This document shows positions 33,249 through 42,407 of a DNA stretch of 64,000 nucleotides, in pieces. The notes under the pieces were generated by a model. That model was not told the origin of the DNA. It searched no databases and saw nothing but the letters and a program-made list of their open reading frames with translations. Numbering within the stretch: position 1 is the first letter of the stretch; every line of letters starts with the position of its first letter. The translations under genes and the position numbers were made by a program. This DNA comes from Turneriella sp. (GTDB taxonomy: Bacteria; Spirochaetota; Leptospiria; Turneriellales; Turneriellaceae): the NCBI GenBank assembly GCA_019186965.1, contig JABARV010000017.1, positions 62,001-126,000 of the forward strand, given 5' to 3'.

Positions 33249-35231
33249 TTATGTATGAATCGTTTTAAGTTCTTCGAGGAGGCCAAGCTCGACAAACTTT
33301 CCAAGCGCATTTCTGTCTGCAGAATCGTTCCCAATAAGCCGCACAATTTGCGAAGCTACATTCGATACTTCGTTTGCCATAAAGTTCTGTGAAACCTCAG
33401 GCAGTTTTCGTGTCATTGAATAAAGTCTTTTTGCTCGAGTTGCAATTTCACGTTGCACACGATTTTGTAATTGTTTGCGGGTATCACCAAGTTTTAAATT
33501 CCACGTGTCTTCTAATTTACGCATTGTATCGGAAACGTTTTTTTCTCCAATAAATTTTGTCTCCACCATTGCAAGAATTCGATGCCATTCGGTATCTTGT
33601 AAAACTGTTTGTCCGTGGGCAGGCTTTTCGTTTTCAACAATTTCTACTTCTTGTTGTTGGTTTGTGGAACCTATACCAAAAATTGAAAGCAACCAACGTA
33701 GGAAAGGATAGCGAAATAAGAATGGTAATTCGGAACGAACCTGTGCATAAATTTCACGGCGATCAAGTTCCAAAAGCGAGTGTACTAATTTGAAAATAAC
33801 GCGGTTACCAAAAATAAAATAATGGTTCTGTAAATTAGAACTTACCGCGTGACGGCTAACGACATGAAACGCATTTACAATCAATTGTGGATTACTGAGG
33901 AAAGCGGAAAGAATTGGTTCGTGGTTTCTCACATATTTTGCAACATCTTCCGCAAAAAATTCATCAAACTCCATTGATGATCGACTAGCGTTTCTTAGCA
34001 TTAGCGCGTACCATAGTTTTCGAAAGCGCGACAGTAACTCCGTACGTACTCGCTTGCGTTCGGATTCAAAAAAAATCAATACAGCTTCACGGTGGATAAA
34101 AAAATCTTCGTCGCCAACGCGAATTTTAATAATTGCCGGCAAAAGCTCACGCTCGTCTGCTTGAAAAACAGTGTAGTCCGCAAGCATTTGGTTGACCATA
34201 GTTTCGGTGTCGTTAGCGTTAAGAATCGACTTCAACCCTTCAAGTCCAGAAGCGCCTTGGAGTACTTTTTGGATTATGCCGTTACGCGAAAGTAATTCGG
34301 GAAAATCAGCCATCCGATTGACGATTTTCATCGCGTTTTCTTTAATTTTATTTTGGTTGTTTTTTTCCGATTCCAGCCAAGCGTCGTAGCTTTTAAAACC
34401 TTCGACTAAACGCGCTGCTTGGATGAGCGTTAGCATTCCCTTTTTTTCTTTGTCGATGGTAAAGTATGCAGCTAACCGGTTTGCGAGGTTTACGACGTAA
34501 AGAGGCGTTTCGTTCTCTATACGCGACAAAATTCTACCAATCCTTTCGATGGATGTTGTTTTTTGCGGCATAAGGTGTTGCATATCTTTTACAAGATCTT
34601 CGCCGAGTCGGTTTTGCGCGGCACTAATGACAACATTCTTAAGTTTTAAAAAACAAACCTCAAGCATGTTGTCGATTGTCTTGGCTGTTACGCAGACTTT
34701 TTCAGACATTTCATTAAAATTAAAAATGATAAGACGTTTTTCTTCTTGTAAACGGTGGTCTTGCCCGCTAGCAATATCGCTTACAGGAAGTTCAATCGAA
34801 TTTTGTGGAACAAGGTATTTAGAGATAGATTCGACATCGGGAAAAGGCATCGCCAAATTCGAGAGCATTTGCGAGTAGTAATCGTTCAAAAATGCTTCGA
34901 GTGGATCTTTAAGATAAAATTTTGTTACCTCTCCTTCTTCAATATCGAGGTCTAAAAAATTTTTATCGCGCAGAGTATAAGCAGTTTGCGCCATCAACCG
35001 CCGAACATTTGGCAGGGTACGTAGTTTGGGAATATTAAACTCTTCTCCGCGGGCGACAAGCGCGTCTGTTACACGCGCTGCAGAGAAGTTTAATGTCTCG
35101 TTTGCGCGTGCGTAGTCTGCATACGCTTCAAGGACAATAAATTCATCCTCGAGAAGAAGAGACTTCTGTGCGAACTCACGAAATTCGAGTTCGTTTAAGT
35201 CGATATAGAATGGCCTTGTCTCCATCGCCAT
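33249..35231 (-). CDS. Large soluble protein of unknown function
   Basis: I do not recognise this 660-residue protein. It is mostly helical and charged, without signal peptide. The only hydrophobic stretch is LPFLFRYPFLRWLLSIFGIGS (about 505-525), which may be a membrane-associating helix. The N-terminal third has ETRPFYIDLNELEFREFAQKSLLLEDEFIVLEAYADYARA; the C-terminal part is a Lys/Arg-rich helical region with QKTTSIERIG-type amphipathic repeats in the middle. There are no evident catalytic motifs. Its start is ATG at 35231, and the AlgH/YqgE gene follows it by 3 bases. Lineage-specific spirochaete conservation is likely but untested. Confidence 0.7.
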   Translation of the reverse strand: MAMETRPFYIDLNELEFREFAQKSLLLEDEFIVLEAYADYARANETLNFSAARVTDALVARGEEFNIPKLRTLPNVRRLMAQTAYTLRDKNFLDLDIEEGEVTKFYLKDPLEAFLNDYYSQMLSNLAMPFPDVESISKYLVPQNSIELPVSDIASGQDHRLQEEKRLIIFNFNEMSEKVCVTAKTIDNMLEVCFLKLKNVVISAAQNRLGEDLVKDMQHLMPQKTTSIERIGRILSRIENETPLYVVNLANRLAAYFTIDKEKKGMLTLIQAARLVEGFKSYDAWLESEKNNQNKIKENAMKIVNRMADFPELLSRNGIIQKVLQGASGLEGLKSILNANDTETMVNQMLADYTVFQADERELLPAIIKIRVGDEDFFIHREAVLIFFESERKRVRTELLSRFRKLWYALMLRNASRSSMEFDEFFAEDVAKYVRNHEPILSAFLSNPQLIVNAFHVVSRHAVSSNLQNHYFIFGNRVIFKLVHSLLELDRREIYAQVRSELPFLFRYPFLRWLLSIFGIGSTNQQQEVEIVENEKPAHGQTVLQDTEWHRILAMVETKFIGEKNVSDTMRKLEDTWNLKLGDTRKQLQNRVQREIATRAKRLYSMTRKLPEVSQNFMANEVSNVASQIVRLIGNDSADRNALGKFVELGLLEELKTIHT

Positions 35232-35281
35232 TTTTTTATTTTCGACTAAAAGGTCTTGAAATTAAAGTAAATGGCGCTATT

Positions 35282-37009
35282 TTAAAAAAGTAGAAATCGT
35301 AGATCGGCTGCATAAACGGCGTATTTTGAAAAGTCGCTCAGCGAGGCAAGAGCTTGTATTCCCAGCGGGAGGGATGAGCGGTTAAACAGAGATTCTTTTA
35401 TTGTGGGCAAAACAACAAGCTCGATGCTTTCGGATTGTTTAACCCCCAAGGTGTTGCGTAACGCGTATAGCGCATGGGAAATCCCCCCGGAGCTGTCAAC
35501 AAGAGAGATTTTTTGTGCACGCTCCCCCGAATAAACACGGCCCGAAGCGTGTGCCCTTATTTCTTCTTGGCCACACCCACGCCCCAGAGCAACATCGCGT
35601 AAAAATTGTTCGTAAATAGAGTGCATATTTTCCGATAAAGCCCGTTGGTCATCTTTACTAAAATCAGTAAACGGAGACAAAAGGGGTGAGGGATTTTTGA
35701 GCGGAGCGCGATCGACTGTAACACCCAATTTTTTTAGGAATGGTGCGATATTAAATTTCCCGCCAACAACACCGATAGAACCCGTTATCGAGACAGGCGT
35801 TGAAAAAATTTTATCCCCTGTTGCAGAAAGGTAATATCCACCCGAGGCGGCAACATTGCCTTGCGAAACAAAAATGGGAATCTTCTTTTCTTCGCGCTTT
35901 TCATCTTCTTTGTCTGGGTTTATTTTGTCCTTTTCGGAATTTAGTTTTGTAGGTAGTATTTTCCCTGTAGCAAGCATCCATTCCTTCCACAAAAGCTGCG
36001 AAACAAGCGCAGAGCCACCTGGGCTATCAACGCGCACAAGTGCACCCGCAAAACCGTCTTCGCGTAGCGCGTCGGCAACCTCTTGGTAAGAAGGCCAGTT
36101 GATAGTACCTGGCCTTGGCTGAGAGCTTTCGATAATATTTCCCTGTGCCATAATGAGTGCGACACGTTTTTTCTTCTTAAAATTCAAAAGTCGAAAATAA
36201 AAGCGTTGAACGAGCTTGTTGAGCGTAAAATTATCAATTGAGCTAAGGTTCTCGTCTTCGTCTCTTTTATTAAATTCAGAGTAGCTACAAATTGCGTCAA
36301 CAAACCCAAGTGCTTGCGCTTTGGTTGTATCGAGTATTTTTCTTGCTTTGCCTGAAATTTGTACTTTTGTTTTTTCTTCAATAGCGCAAAAAAAAGTATT
36401 TTCAATATCGGATAAAAGCTCCTCGCTTTGCTTACGTGCTGCGGGAGACATTTTTGTTTTTGTAAAAATTTCTGCGGCGCTTTTGTAAGTCCCGACAGAG
36501 ATAAACTGCGGCTTTACTCCCAGTTTTGCAAAAAGACTTTGTAGAAAAATTGCTTCGTGCGTAAAAGGTGAGAAATCAAAAGTTGAACCTTCGGGACTAT
36601 AAATAAAATCGGCAGCGCTTGCGATAAAAAGCGATATACGATCGTCAGAAAGAAGATATACCTCAGTATAAACTTGTTGCTGGCGAAAATCTATAAGGAT
36701 AGAACGTACTTCCCAAGCTTGCGCCCATCCTAAATTGTGCGATTCTAAAGTGATACGAATTTTTTTAAGTTTTATTTTCTTTCTTTCGACAGCTTTAAGA
36801 GCGCTTGCAAGTTCCAGAATAAATAAATAGAAGCGATCTTTGGCAGGTTTTATAAGCGTCCAGATTCCGTGAGAAAGCGGCGCTTCGGTAAAATCGCCTT
36901 TAATTGCAAGGTTGAGTATTAAACCACGGTGGAAACGGCGCATGAATACGTAAAGAAAAAATAAAAACCGTAACGGCAGAAGTCCTGTAATTACAAGAAG
37001 GCGGAACAT
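35282..37009 (-). CDS. sppA: Signal peptide peptidase SppA (protease IV-like, S49)
   Basis: The 575-residue protein has an N-terminal membrane helix (about 5-28) and two SppA repeats, as in the long bacterial form. The first repeat carries the general base lysine in FISVGTYKSAAEIFTKTKMSP. The second has VALIMAQGNIIESSQP, ALVRVDSPGGSALVSQLLW and the nucleophile in VSQGNVAASGGYYLSATGDKIFS, then SITGSIGVVGGKFNIAPFLKKLG. It would degrade released signal peptides in the membrane. A K/E/D-rich insert sits between the repeats (about 355-375). Confidence 0.93.
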   Translation of the reverse strand: MFRLLVITGLLPLRFLFFLYVFMRRFHRGLILNLAIKGDFTEAPLSHGIWTLIKPAKDRFYLFILELASALKAVERKKIKLKKIRITLESHNLGWAQAWEVRSILIDFRQQQVYTEVYLLSDDRISLFIASAADFIYSPEGSTFDFSPFTHEAIFLQSLFAKLGVKPQFISVGTYKSAAEIFTKTKMSPAARKQSEELLSDIENTFFCAIEEKTKVQISGKARKILDTTKAQALGFVDAICSYSEFNKRDEDENLSSIDNFTLNKLVQRFYFRLLNFKKKKRVALIMAQGNIIESSQPRPGTINWPSYQEVADALREDGFAGALVRVDSPGGSALVSQLLWKEWMLATGKILPTKLNSEKDKINPDKEDEKREEKKIPIFVSQGNVAASGGYYLSATGDKIFSTPVSITGSIGVVGGKFNIAPFLKKLGVTVDRAPLKNPSPLLSPFTDFSKDDQRALSENMHSIYEQFLRDVALGRGCGQEEIRAHASGRVYSGERAQKISLVDSSGGISHALYALRNTLGVKQSESIELVVLPTIKESLFNRSSLPLGIQALASLSDFSKYAVYAADLRFLLF

Positions 37010-37098
37010 GTGTTTCTTTCAAGAGGCATCGACATGCCGAAAAGTAGAAACTTATGCGCTCTTACTTGATGCAGAGACTCTGCTCCCCAAATTGGTGT

Positions 37099-38124
37099 AT
37101 GTTGAAATTGGGTCTTACTTATGCGGCTATCTTCTTTAGTTTGTTTGTTTTTTGTGCCGGAAAAAATACGCGTAGAGTAACAGGTATTGAAGAAGGACTT
37201 GCACTTGTCCAAGCAAACGTGTCGACTTTCCCCGAAGGTGCCGATAAATCCTTGCCGCAGGTTAAAAAATTTTCCCAAGAAGATATTACACTCCTAGCGT
37301 GGTCAAAAGATTTTGGCAGAGGGCATGTTGTGCTTTTCGAAGTAAAATCAACAACAAATCTCTCGGGGCTATCGTTATTTATCGATGCAAAAGAATATAA
37401 ACTTATCGCTGGGGAAAACTGTGTATTTGCTCTTTTTGCCAACCCTCCTAAAAGTCCACTTAAAAAAAACACTGTAGAAGTTCGTCGTAGTGGAAAAAAT
37501 ATTTTAACGGCGGATGTACCCGTTTACCCTTTTAAATACCCTGTTGCAAAATCAAAACTGGATGTAACCCTGTCGTCGAATGCGACAAAGCCTTTATCCG
37601 AAGAGATTAAAAAATTTATTGCTGAAAGTTGGAAAAAAAAGCAAGCCGCATTTGTCTCTGCGCAAAAAAATTATTTTTCCACTACGCTACGTTACCCACG
37701 CGATGAACACAAAATTACATCACCTTTCCATATCAAGCGCGTGTACGAAAGATATAAAATTGTAAAGGGAAAAAAGAAGCCTTTGAAAGGCCGTGTCTCG
37801 TACCATGGCGGCACAGACCTTAAAGGGCTTACTGGATCGCCAATTTTTGCCGTTGCAGATGGCATTGTAAACTTGGCTGAGCACCTTTATTACGAAGGCA
37901 ACATTACGCTTATCGATCATGGGTATGGCGTAATGACGGGATATATGCACCAAAGCGAAATCCTTGTAAAAAAAGGTGAGCGTGTTAAAGCGGGACAACT
38001 TATCGGAAAAACTGGCGCGACAGGAAACGTCACAGGACCACACCTGCATATTTTACTACTTGTCCACGGAGTCCAAGTAGACGCCTTGAGCTTACTTGCG
38101 CTTCCTATTCGGCCTGCAAAGTAA
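37099..38124 (+). CDS. M23-family peptidase (LytM-like), predicted lipoprotein
   Basis: The C-terminal 110 residues form a lysostaphin/LytM domain: VSYHGGTDLKGLTGSPIFAVADGIVNLAEHLYYEGNITLIDHGYGVMTGYMHQSEI, with the zinc ligands in HGGTD and GPHLHI. Such enzymes cut peptidoglycan cross-bridges or regulate amidases. The ATG at 37099 gives MLKLGLTYAAIFFSLFVFC, a lipoprotein-like signal; an ATG 45 bases upstream adds an unlikely prefix. The N-terminal half is beta-rich (LSGLSLFIDAKEYKLIAGE) and may be a protein-binding module. It converges with folD, two bases apart. Confidence 0.9.
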   Translation: MLKLGLTYAAIFFSLFVFCAGKNTRRVTGIEEGLALVQANVSTFPEGADKSLPQVKKFSQEDITLLAWSKDFGRGHVVLFEVKSTTNLSGLSLFIDAKEYKLIAGENCVFALFANPPKSPLKKNTVEVRRSGKNILTADVPVYPFKYPVAKSKLDVTLSSNATKPLSEEIKKFIAESWKKKQAAFVSAQKNYFSTTLRYPRDEHKITSPFHIKRVYERYKIVKGKKKPLKGRVSYHGGTDLKGLTGSPIFAVADGIVNLAEHLYYEGNITLIDHGYGVMTGYMHQSEILVKKGERVKAGQLIGKTGATGNVTGPHLHILLLVHGVQVDALSLLALPIRPAK

Positions 38125-38126
38125 TG

Positions 38127-39035
38127 TTACGCAATTAGGTTTTGCTTATTTATACGTACGGCGTTTTGGAATGTATTAAAAAGAAGCATTGCAATGGTCA
38201 TTGGGCCAACGCCGCCGGGTACAGGCGTATAAAATGCCGCACGGCCTTCGACAGGAGCCAAGTCTAAATCGCCCGTTAGCTTGCCGTCTACACGGTGCAT
38301 ACCCACGTCTATTACGATGCTACCTTCTTTCACGCGTGTTGTGTCGATAATCTGCCGAACCCCTGTCGCGCTCACGAGTACATCCGCCGCAGACACAAAC
38401 TGCTGCAAGTTTTGCGTACGCGAATGGCAAATGGTTGTCGTCATGTTAAGGAGAGAAAGCAGAAGTTGCGCCATGGGCTTACCGACGATATTGGATCGGC
38501 CAACAACTACCGCATGCTTTCCTGCAAGAGAAACGGGAAGGGATTTAAGCATCAAAATAATTCCTGCAGGGGTGCATGCAAGGGTTGTGCTTTCACCCGC
38601 AAGTAGTTTCCCTTGGTTTATAAAATGGAAACCATCCGCATCTTTTTCTGGTAAAATTGATTGCAAAACCTGCTGTTCGTTTACGTGAGGCGGCAAAGGC
38701 AGTTGCACCAAAATACCGTGGATGGCGCTATCGTGGTTAAATGTATGGATGTGTGAAACGATTTCTTCTTGTTTGGCGTTTTTAGGAAGACGTACAATGC
38801 GCGAAAGAAATCCGACTCCTTGCGCTGCCTTTTCTTTTGCACCTACATAAACCTGAGACGCAGCATCATCCCCGACAAGAATAACGGCAAGTCCTGGAGT
38901 AATTTTCTCTTTGAGAGCCTCTTCTTTTATATAGCCCCGCACAAGTTCGGCAAGGTTTTTACCTAAAAGTTTTTTTCCTTCGACCCATTTATCGAAAGAA
39001 AAATTTGTTTGTGGTAGAGAATCGGTAAGAGGCAC
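38127..39035 (-). CDS. folD: Bifunctional methylenetetrahydrofolate dehydrogenase/cyclohydrolase FolD
   Basis: FolD interconverts methylene-, methenyl- and formyl-tetrahydrofolate. Signatures are present: PGLAVILVGDDAASQVYVGAKEKAAQGVG (with the catalytic Lys of YVxxK), HGILVQLPLPPHV, PEKDADGFHFINQGKL, PAGIILMLKS, VVVGRSNIVGKPMAQLLL for NADP, and FYTPVPGGVGPMTIAMLL. The length of 302 is normal. It lies 34 bases downstream of the GAF-domain gene on the same strand. Confidence 0.97.
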   Translation of the reverse strand: MPLTDSLPQTNFSFDKWVEGKKLLGKNLAELVRGYIKEEALKEKITPGLAVILVGDDAASQVYVGAKEKAAQGVGFLSRIVRLPKNAKQEEIVSHIHTFNHDSAIHGILVQLPLPPHVNEQQVLQSILPEKDADGFHFINQGKLLAGESTTLACTPAGIILMLKSLPVSLAGKHAVVVGRSNIVGKPMAQLLLSLLNMTTTICHSRTQNLQQFVSAADVLVSATGVRQIIDTTRVKEGSIVIDVGMHRVDGKLTGDLDLAPVEGRAAFYTPVPGGVGPMTIAMLLFNTFQNAVRINKQNLIA

Positions 39036-39069
39036 GCTGGCTAAAGATAAGGCCGAGATATACCATCAA

Positions 39070-40659
39070 TTACGATTTAAAAAGCAGTTCAAATTTAATT
39101 TTAGGGGTAGAAGGGCGTGCGTAAATTTTATGCTGAAAAATCGGTCTTTTGTCTTCGTCGTTAAAAATTTTGGCTGCTTGCTTTTGTACGATGCGTGAAA
39201 GCCGCCATGCATCGCCTGCTTCTTTTTGCCGTAAAATACTTACGAAGTGGCCGTTAAAAACTTCTGTTGAAAAGTCCCGCGCATCCAAAATTTCGCGGAG
39301 TGCTTTACGGGTAAAATCGCGTATTTCTAAAGCAAAAGCGTCGCCGTACAAATTACTTAACCTTGTGTAGTTGGCTAGGCTCGTTACGATAATAGAATAT
39401 GGCTCTTGTGTTTTTGTAAGATTTTCTTCGCATTCATCGATAGTGCTTTTAATAGCGATTACGGGATTGTCGACTTTTTGTATAGTGGAGCCTCTCTGGC
39501 TTTGTAGGGTTGCTATGTGGTTTTGTAGCACGTAAAGGCGAATAATTTGCTTAAGCGCCTCTAATTTTTCTTTGTCGTTTTCTATAATGAAGGCGAGGGC
39601 GATGAACTCTTGGTGGTGTAAAATTTTATATGCCGTCGCTTGTTTGTATGCAGACAAGAAAGAGAGCGCGTCAGACTCTTCGAAATCTTGTGCGGTAATT
39701 GTTTCTTGCCCTTGCTTTATTTTTTCGATAACACTGTCGACCAAATTGACTTCAAGATGCGCGACGTTTTCTCCCGAAAACCCAATTGCGCTATGCCGGC
39801 GAAGAAAAAAATCCTCCCGCGTAAGAAGAAGTAGTGCGCTTTCGGGAAAATGGCGTGTAATTTCTGCGTCGAAGGCATCCCTAAGCGAATCGCTATTTGC
39901 AAGGTTTTCAAGCGTTGTAGAAAAACTGGAAACATATTCGCGGTAAAGTTTTGAACGATCAAAACGGGAAGAGCGTTCTTCCGCCGCAGAAATGAGGCGT
40001 AGTTGCGATTCCATCGCGCCTAAAAGCTCTCCACAAATTTTTAAATAGAACAAGTCGTCATTATCGAAGGTTGGGTTATTTTGCGGAGGATTGATAAAGA
40101 TAACTCCGCGAATTTCTTCGTAGCGAAAAACAGGGATTGCATATTTTGCACGAATTTGTGTAAGAAATTTCTCTTCCCGTTCTGAAAACGTAGCGATAAA
40201 ATTATCAATAAAGAGCGCTTTTTTTTCTCGTGCCAAAGCAAGGCAAAGTTGGCTATTTGCGGCAAAAGAATAATCAGAAGCAAGGGTAAAACCAAGAGCG
40301 TATTTTAACTCCATCCGTTGCTCGTCTTCCATAAAAATTGCGATATACTTTGTACCAAGCTGCGCCATGAGAGAATATGCGATAACTTCCCAAAGGTCTT
40401 TACTCGAACGTACTTGCCCAAACTCTTTATAAACTTCAATAAGGTTAAGTACCGCGTCGAGGCGCGATTTATGCCCCATCGTTTCTGGAAAATCGCTGCT
40501 TGTAACGTTCTGTTGCTTTTTTTCTATAGGGGTAGCATCGGGAGTTGAAGAAGAAGCGGGAGGTTTTTTAGTCGCTGGTTTTAATTCAAGCCCCAAATCG
40601 ATACCGGAACTATCGCCAACTGCTTTGGAGTAGTCGCTCGCACGTTCCCGCAATCCCAT
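39070..40659 (-). CDS. GAF-domain protein with a degenerate GGDEF-like C-terminus
   Basis: The 529-residue cytoplasmic protein has a disordered Pro/Lys N-terminus, a GAF-like domain (about 75-220: WEVIAYSLMAQLGTKYIAIFMEDEQ ... RAKYAIPVFRYEEIRGVIFIN), a second GAF-like or helical part, and a C-terminal segment (about 400-529) that matches the GGDEF fold: SIIVTSLANYTRLSNLYGDAFALEIRDFTRKALREILDARDFSTEVFNGHFVSIL. The active-site GGDEF is replaced by FNGHF, so diguanylate cyclase activity is unlikely; it may bind a nucleotide or partners. The start is 3 bases after the acidic-repeat gene stop, so both are translated from one message. Confidence 0.75.
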   Translation of the reverse strand: MGLRERASDYSKAVGDSSGIDLGLELKPATKKPPASSSTPDATPIEKKQQNVTSSDFPETMGHKSRLDAVLNLIEVYKEFGQVRSSKDLWEVIAYSLMAQLGTKYIAIFMEDEQRMELKYALGFTLASDYSFAANSQLCLALAREKKALFIDNFIATFSEREEKFLTQIRAKYAIPVFRYEEIRGVIFINPPQNNPTFDNDDLFYLKICGELLGAMESQLRLISAAEERSSRFDRSKLYREYVSSFSTTLENLANSDSLRDAFDAEITRHFPESALLLLTREDFFLRRHSAIGFSGENVAHLEVNLVDSVIEKIKQGQETITAQDFEESDALSFLSAYKQATAYKILHHQEFIALAFIIENDKEKLEALKQIIRLYVLQNHIATLQSQRGSTIQKVDNPVIAIKSTIDECEENLTKTQEPYSIIVTSLANYTRLSNLYGDAFALEIRDFTRKALREILDARDFSTEVFNGHFVSILRQKEAGDAWRLSRIVQKQAAKIFNDEDKRPIFQHKIYARPSTPKIKFELLFKS

Positions 40660-40662
40660 AGT

Positions 40663-42312
40663 TTAGAGACCAAGTTTATCCATAATCTTCTGGTAAAGCT
40701 TAAAATACTCAGATTGTGCAAATTTTTCGATAACGTCGTCGGGAAGTTCACCCAAAAGGTTATCCAAATATTCCATAACCGATTTTAGTTCAGTTGTGTC
40801 TGGAGTTTCGTCTAGTTCTTTTTCTACAATATCGCTTTCGGGAACGAGGGTGGCGCTCTCGAGATCTTCTTCAAAAACTGTTGCCGGTTTTTCTGTATTT
40901 TCTTCGAGAGTTTTCTCGCCAGCGCCTGTATCCATGGGCGATAGGGGCACCATAGGCGCCTCTGGCGTTACCTCGTGCGCGTCGGCAGCGATTCCTTCGA
41001 GTTCGTCGAGAGAAAGCGCGATGGGGCCATCGTCTTCTTCCACAGTAGATGAGGGAGCTTCTCCAGCACTTGGCGCTTGTGCCTCTTCGGGAGTTGCGCT
41101 TGCGGCAATACCGTCGAGCTCATCGGCAGAAAGTGTAATACTTTCGTCTTCTCCTGTGTCTTCAAAAAAACCTTGTGCGTCGGCCGCTACAGGTTCATCT
41201 AACTCGGGTTCATCTGCATCGGGCTGCGCCGGCATTGGAAGCGATGTATCGGGAGGGACTTCCCCTGGATGCTCTATGGGAGCTTCATCTGCATCCATCA
41301 AAATTCCATCGAGTTCGTCGTGCGAAAGCGCAATGGGTTCGTCGTCTTCGACTTCGTGTGTGGGTGCAACGGGTGTACTTTCTAACGCCATTTCCTCGGT
41401 TTGTAAAGGAACATCTTCTGTCTGTGTTCCTGATTCGAGAATACCGTGGAGTTCGTCATCCGAAAGCGTAATTGGTTCATCGTCGTCGCTATCAAAAAAA
41501 GCGCGGCTTTCTTCTGCGCTTACAGGGGGGGCAGTATCTTCAAGTCCTAAATTATTATCGAGAAGGTGTGGCTCTTCTTGTTGGCTTGCCTCCGCGTCGG
41601 CAAGAATTGTATCGAGTTCGTCGTCTGAAAGCGCAATGGGCTCCTCATCGTCTAAAGTTTCAGAAGATGGTGTCCTTTGTGGAGATGCGCTGCTGGGCGC
41701 TGTTTGTGGCTTCGCTTGCCCTCCACCTCCTTTTTCTTCTAGGAGGATTTCATCTAAATCTTCATCGGAAAGAGAAATGGGAAGTTCGTCGTCTGGAATT
41801 GCAGAATTTTCTGGAAAATTTGCTCCACCGTGTTCGAGCATAGGGGGAGTACCAGTGTTTTCAATGTTTGCCGGAAAATCGGGATGGAATTCTTCGTCTG
41901 TATCTGGGCCAGTATTTAAAATTCCGTCTAATTCTTCATTGGAAAGCGTTATCGGCCCATCTTCGTCTTCTGCAGGCATTGTAACAGGGGGCAAAGAAGG
42001 AAGTCCATGAGCATCGATATCGTCGGAAGATAAAATATCGTCGATATACGCATCTTCTGCATGCGCCTGTGTAGGCGTATCTAGAATAATTTCTGTCGAT
42101 AAATCTTCTAAAGTAGGGGGAGGGGATGTGTGCGGGGGGGAGCTATGGGCTGCTACTGTGGCAGTCGAACCATTTTTTGTACTGACTTTCTCTTTAGATG
42201 AATCGTACAGGATAACAAACGATTTATCGTCCGCTTCGCTTACGGCTAAATCGCCGTGTATATCGAATTCGTCGTCTTTTATTTTTCTCTCTTCCACCAG
42301 AGCCTCAGCCAT
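40663..42312 (-). CDS. Acidic repeat protein with seven P-I-x-L-S-x-x-E-L motifs
   Basis: The 549-residue protein is highly acidic and Pro/Ala/Ser-rich. Seven copies of a short motif occur between about residues 115 and 440: GPITLSNEELDGIL, LPISLSDEDLDEIL, EPIALSDDELDTIL, EPITLSDDELHGIL, EPIALSHDELDGIL, ESITLSADELDGIA and GPIALSLDELEGIA. They are separated by disordered linkers of 35-60 residues. The last 50 residues (ELKSVMEYLDNLLGELPDDVIEKFAQSEYFKLYQKIMDKLGL) look folded and helical. Repeated short helical motifs on a disordered chain suggest a multivalent scaffold or docking protein. It is co-transcribed with the GAF protein and divergent from the hybrid kinase. No enzyme motif is present. 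Confidence 0.8.
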   Translation of the reverse strand: MAEALVEERKIKDDEFDIHGDLAVSEADDKSFVILYDSSKEKVSTKNGSTATVAAHSSPPHTSPPPTLEDLSTEIILDTPTQAHAEDAYIDDILSSDDIDAHGLPSLPPVTMPAEDEDGPITLSNEELDGILNTGPDTDEEFHPDFPANIENTGTPPMLEHGGANFPENSAIPDDELPISLSDEDLDEILLEEKGGGGQAKPQTAPSSASPQRTPSSETLDDEEPIALSDDELDTILADAEASQQEEPHLLDNNLGLEDTAPPVSAEESRAFFDSDDDEPITLSDDELHGILESGTQTEDVPLQTEEMALESTPVAPTHEVEDDEPIALSHDELDGILMDADEAPIEHPGEVPPDTSLPMPAQPDADEPELDEPVAADAQGFFEDTGEDESITLSADELDGIAASATPEEAQAPSAGEAPSSTVEEDDGPIALSLDELEGIAADAHEVTPEAPMVPLSPMDTGAGEKTLEENTEKPATVFEEDLESATLVPESDIVEKELDETPDTTELKSVMEYLDNLLGELPDDVIEKFAQSEYFKLYQKIMDKLGL

Positions 42313-42407
42313 TTTAATACCCCATTTATTATCGGTTTTAAAGGCATCAACCTTAAATTGCTCCTAAATAGCTGTACCCACGAAATTCAAATCGAAGACT
42401 AACCTTA

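Noticed and set aside
40796-42010. Plus-strand Ser-rich reading frame of 404 codons
   Set aside because: It is the antisense shadow of the acidic repeat gene: the GAA/GAC/GAT-rich codons of that gene read as TCG/TTC/TCA on the other strand. It has no ribosome binding site and no domain.
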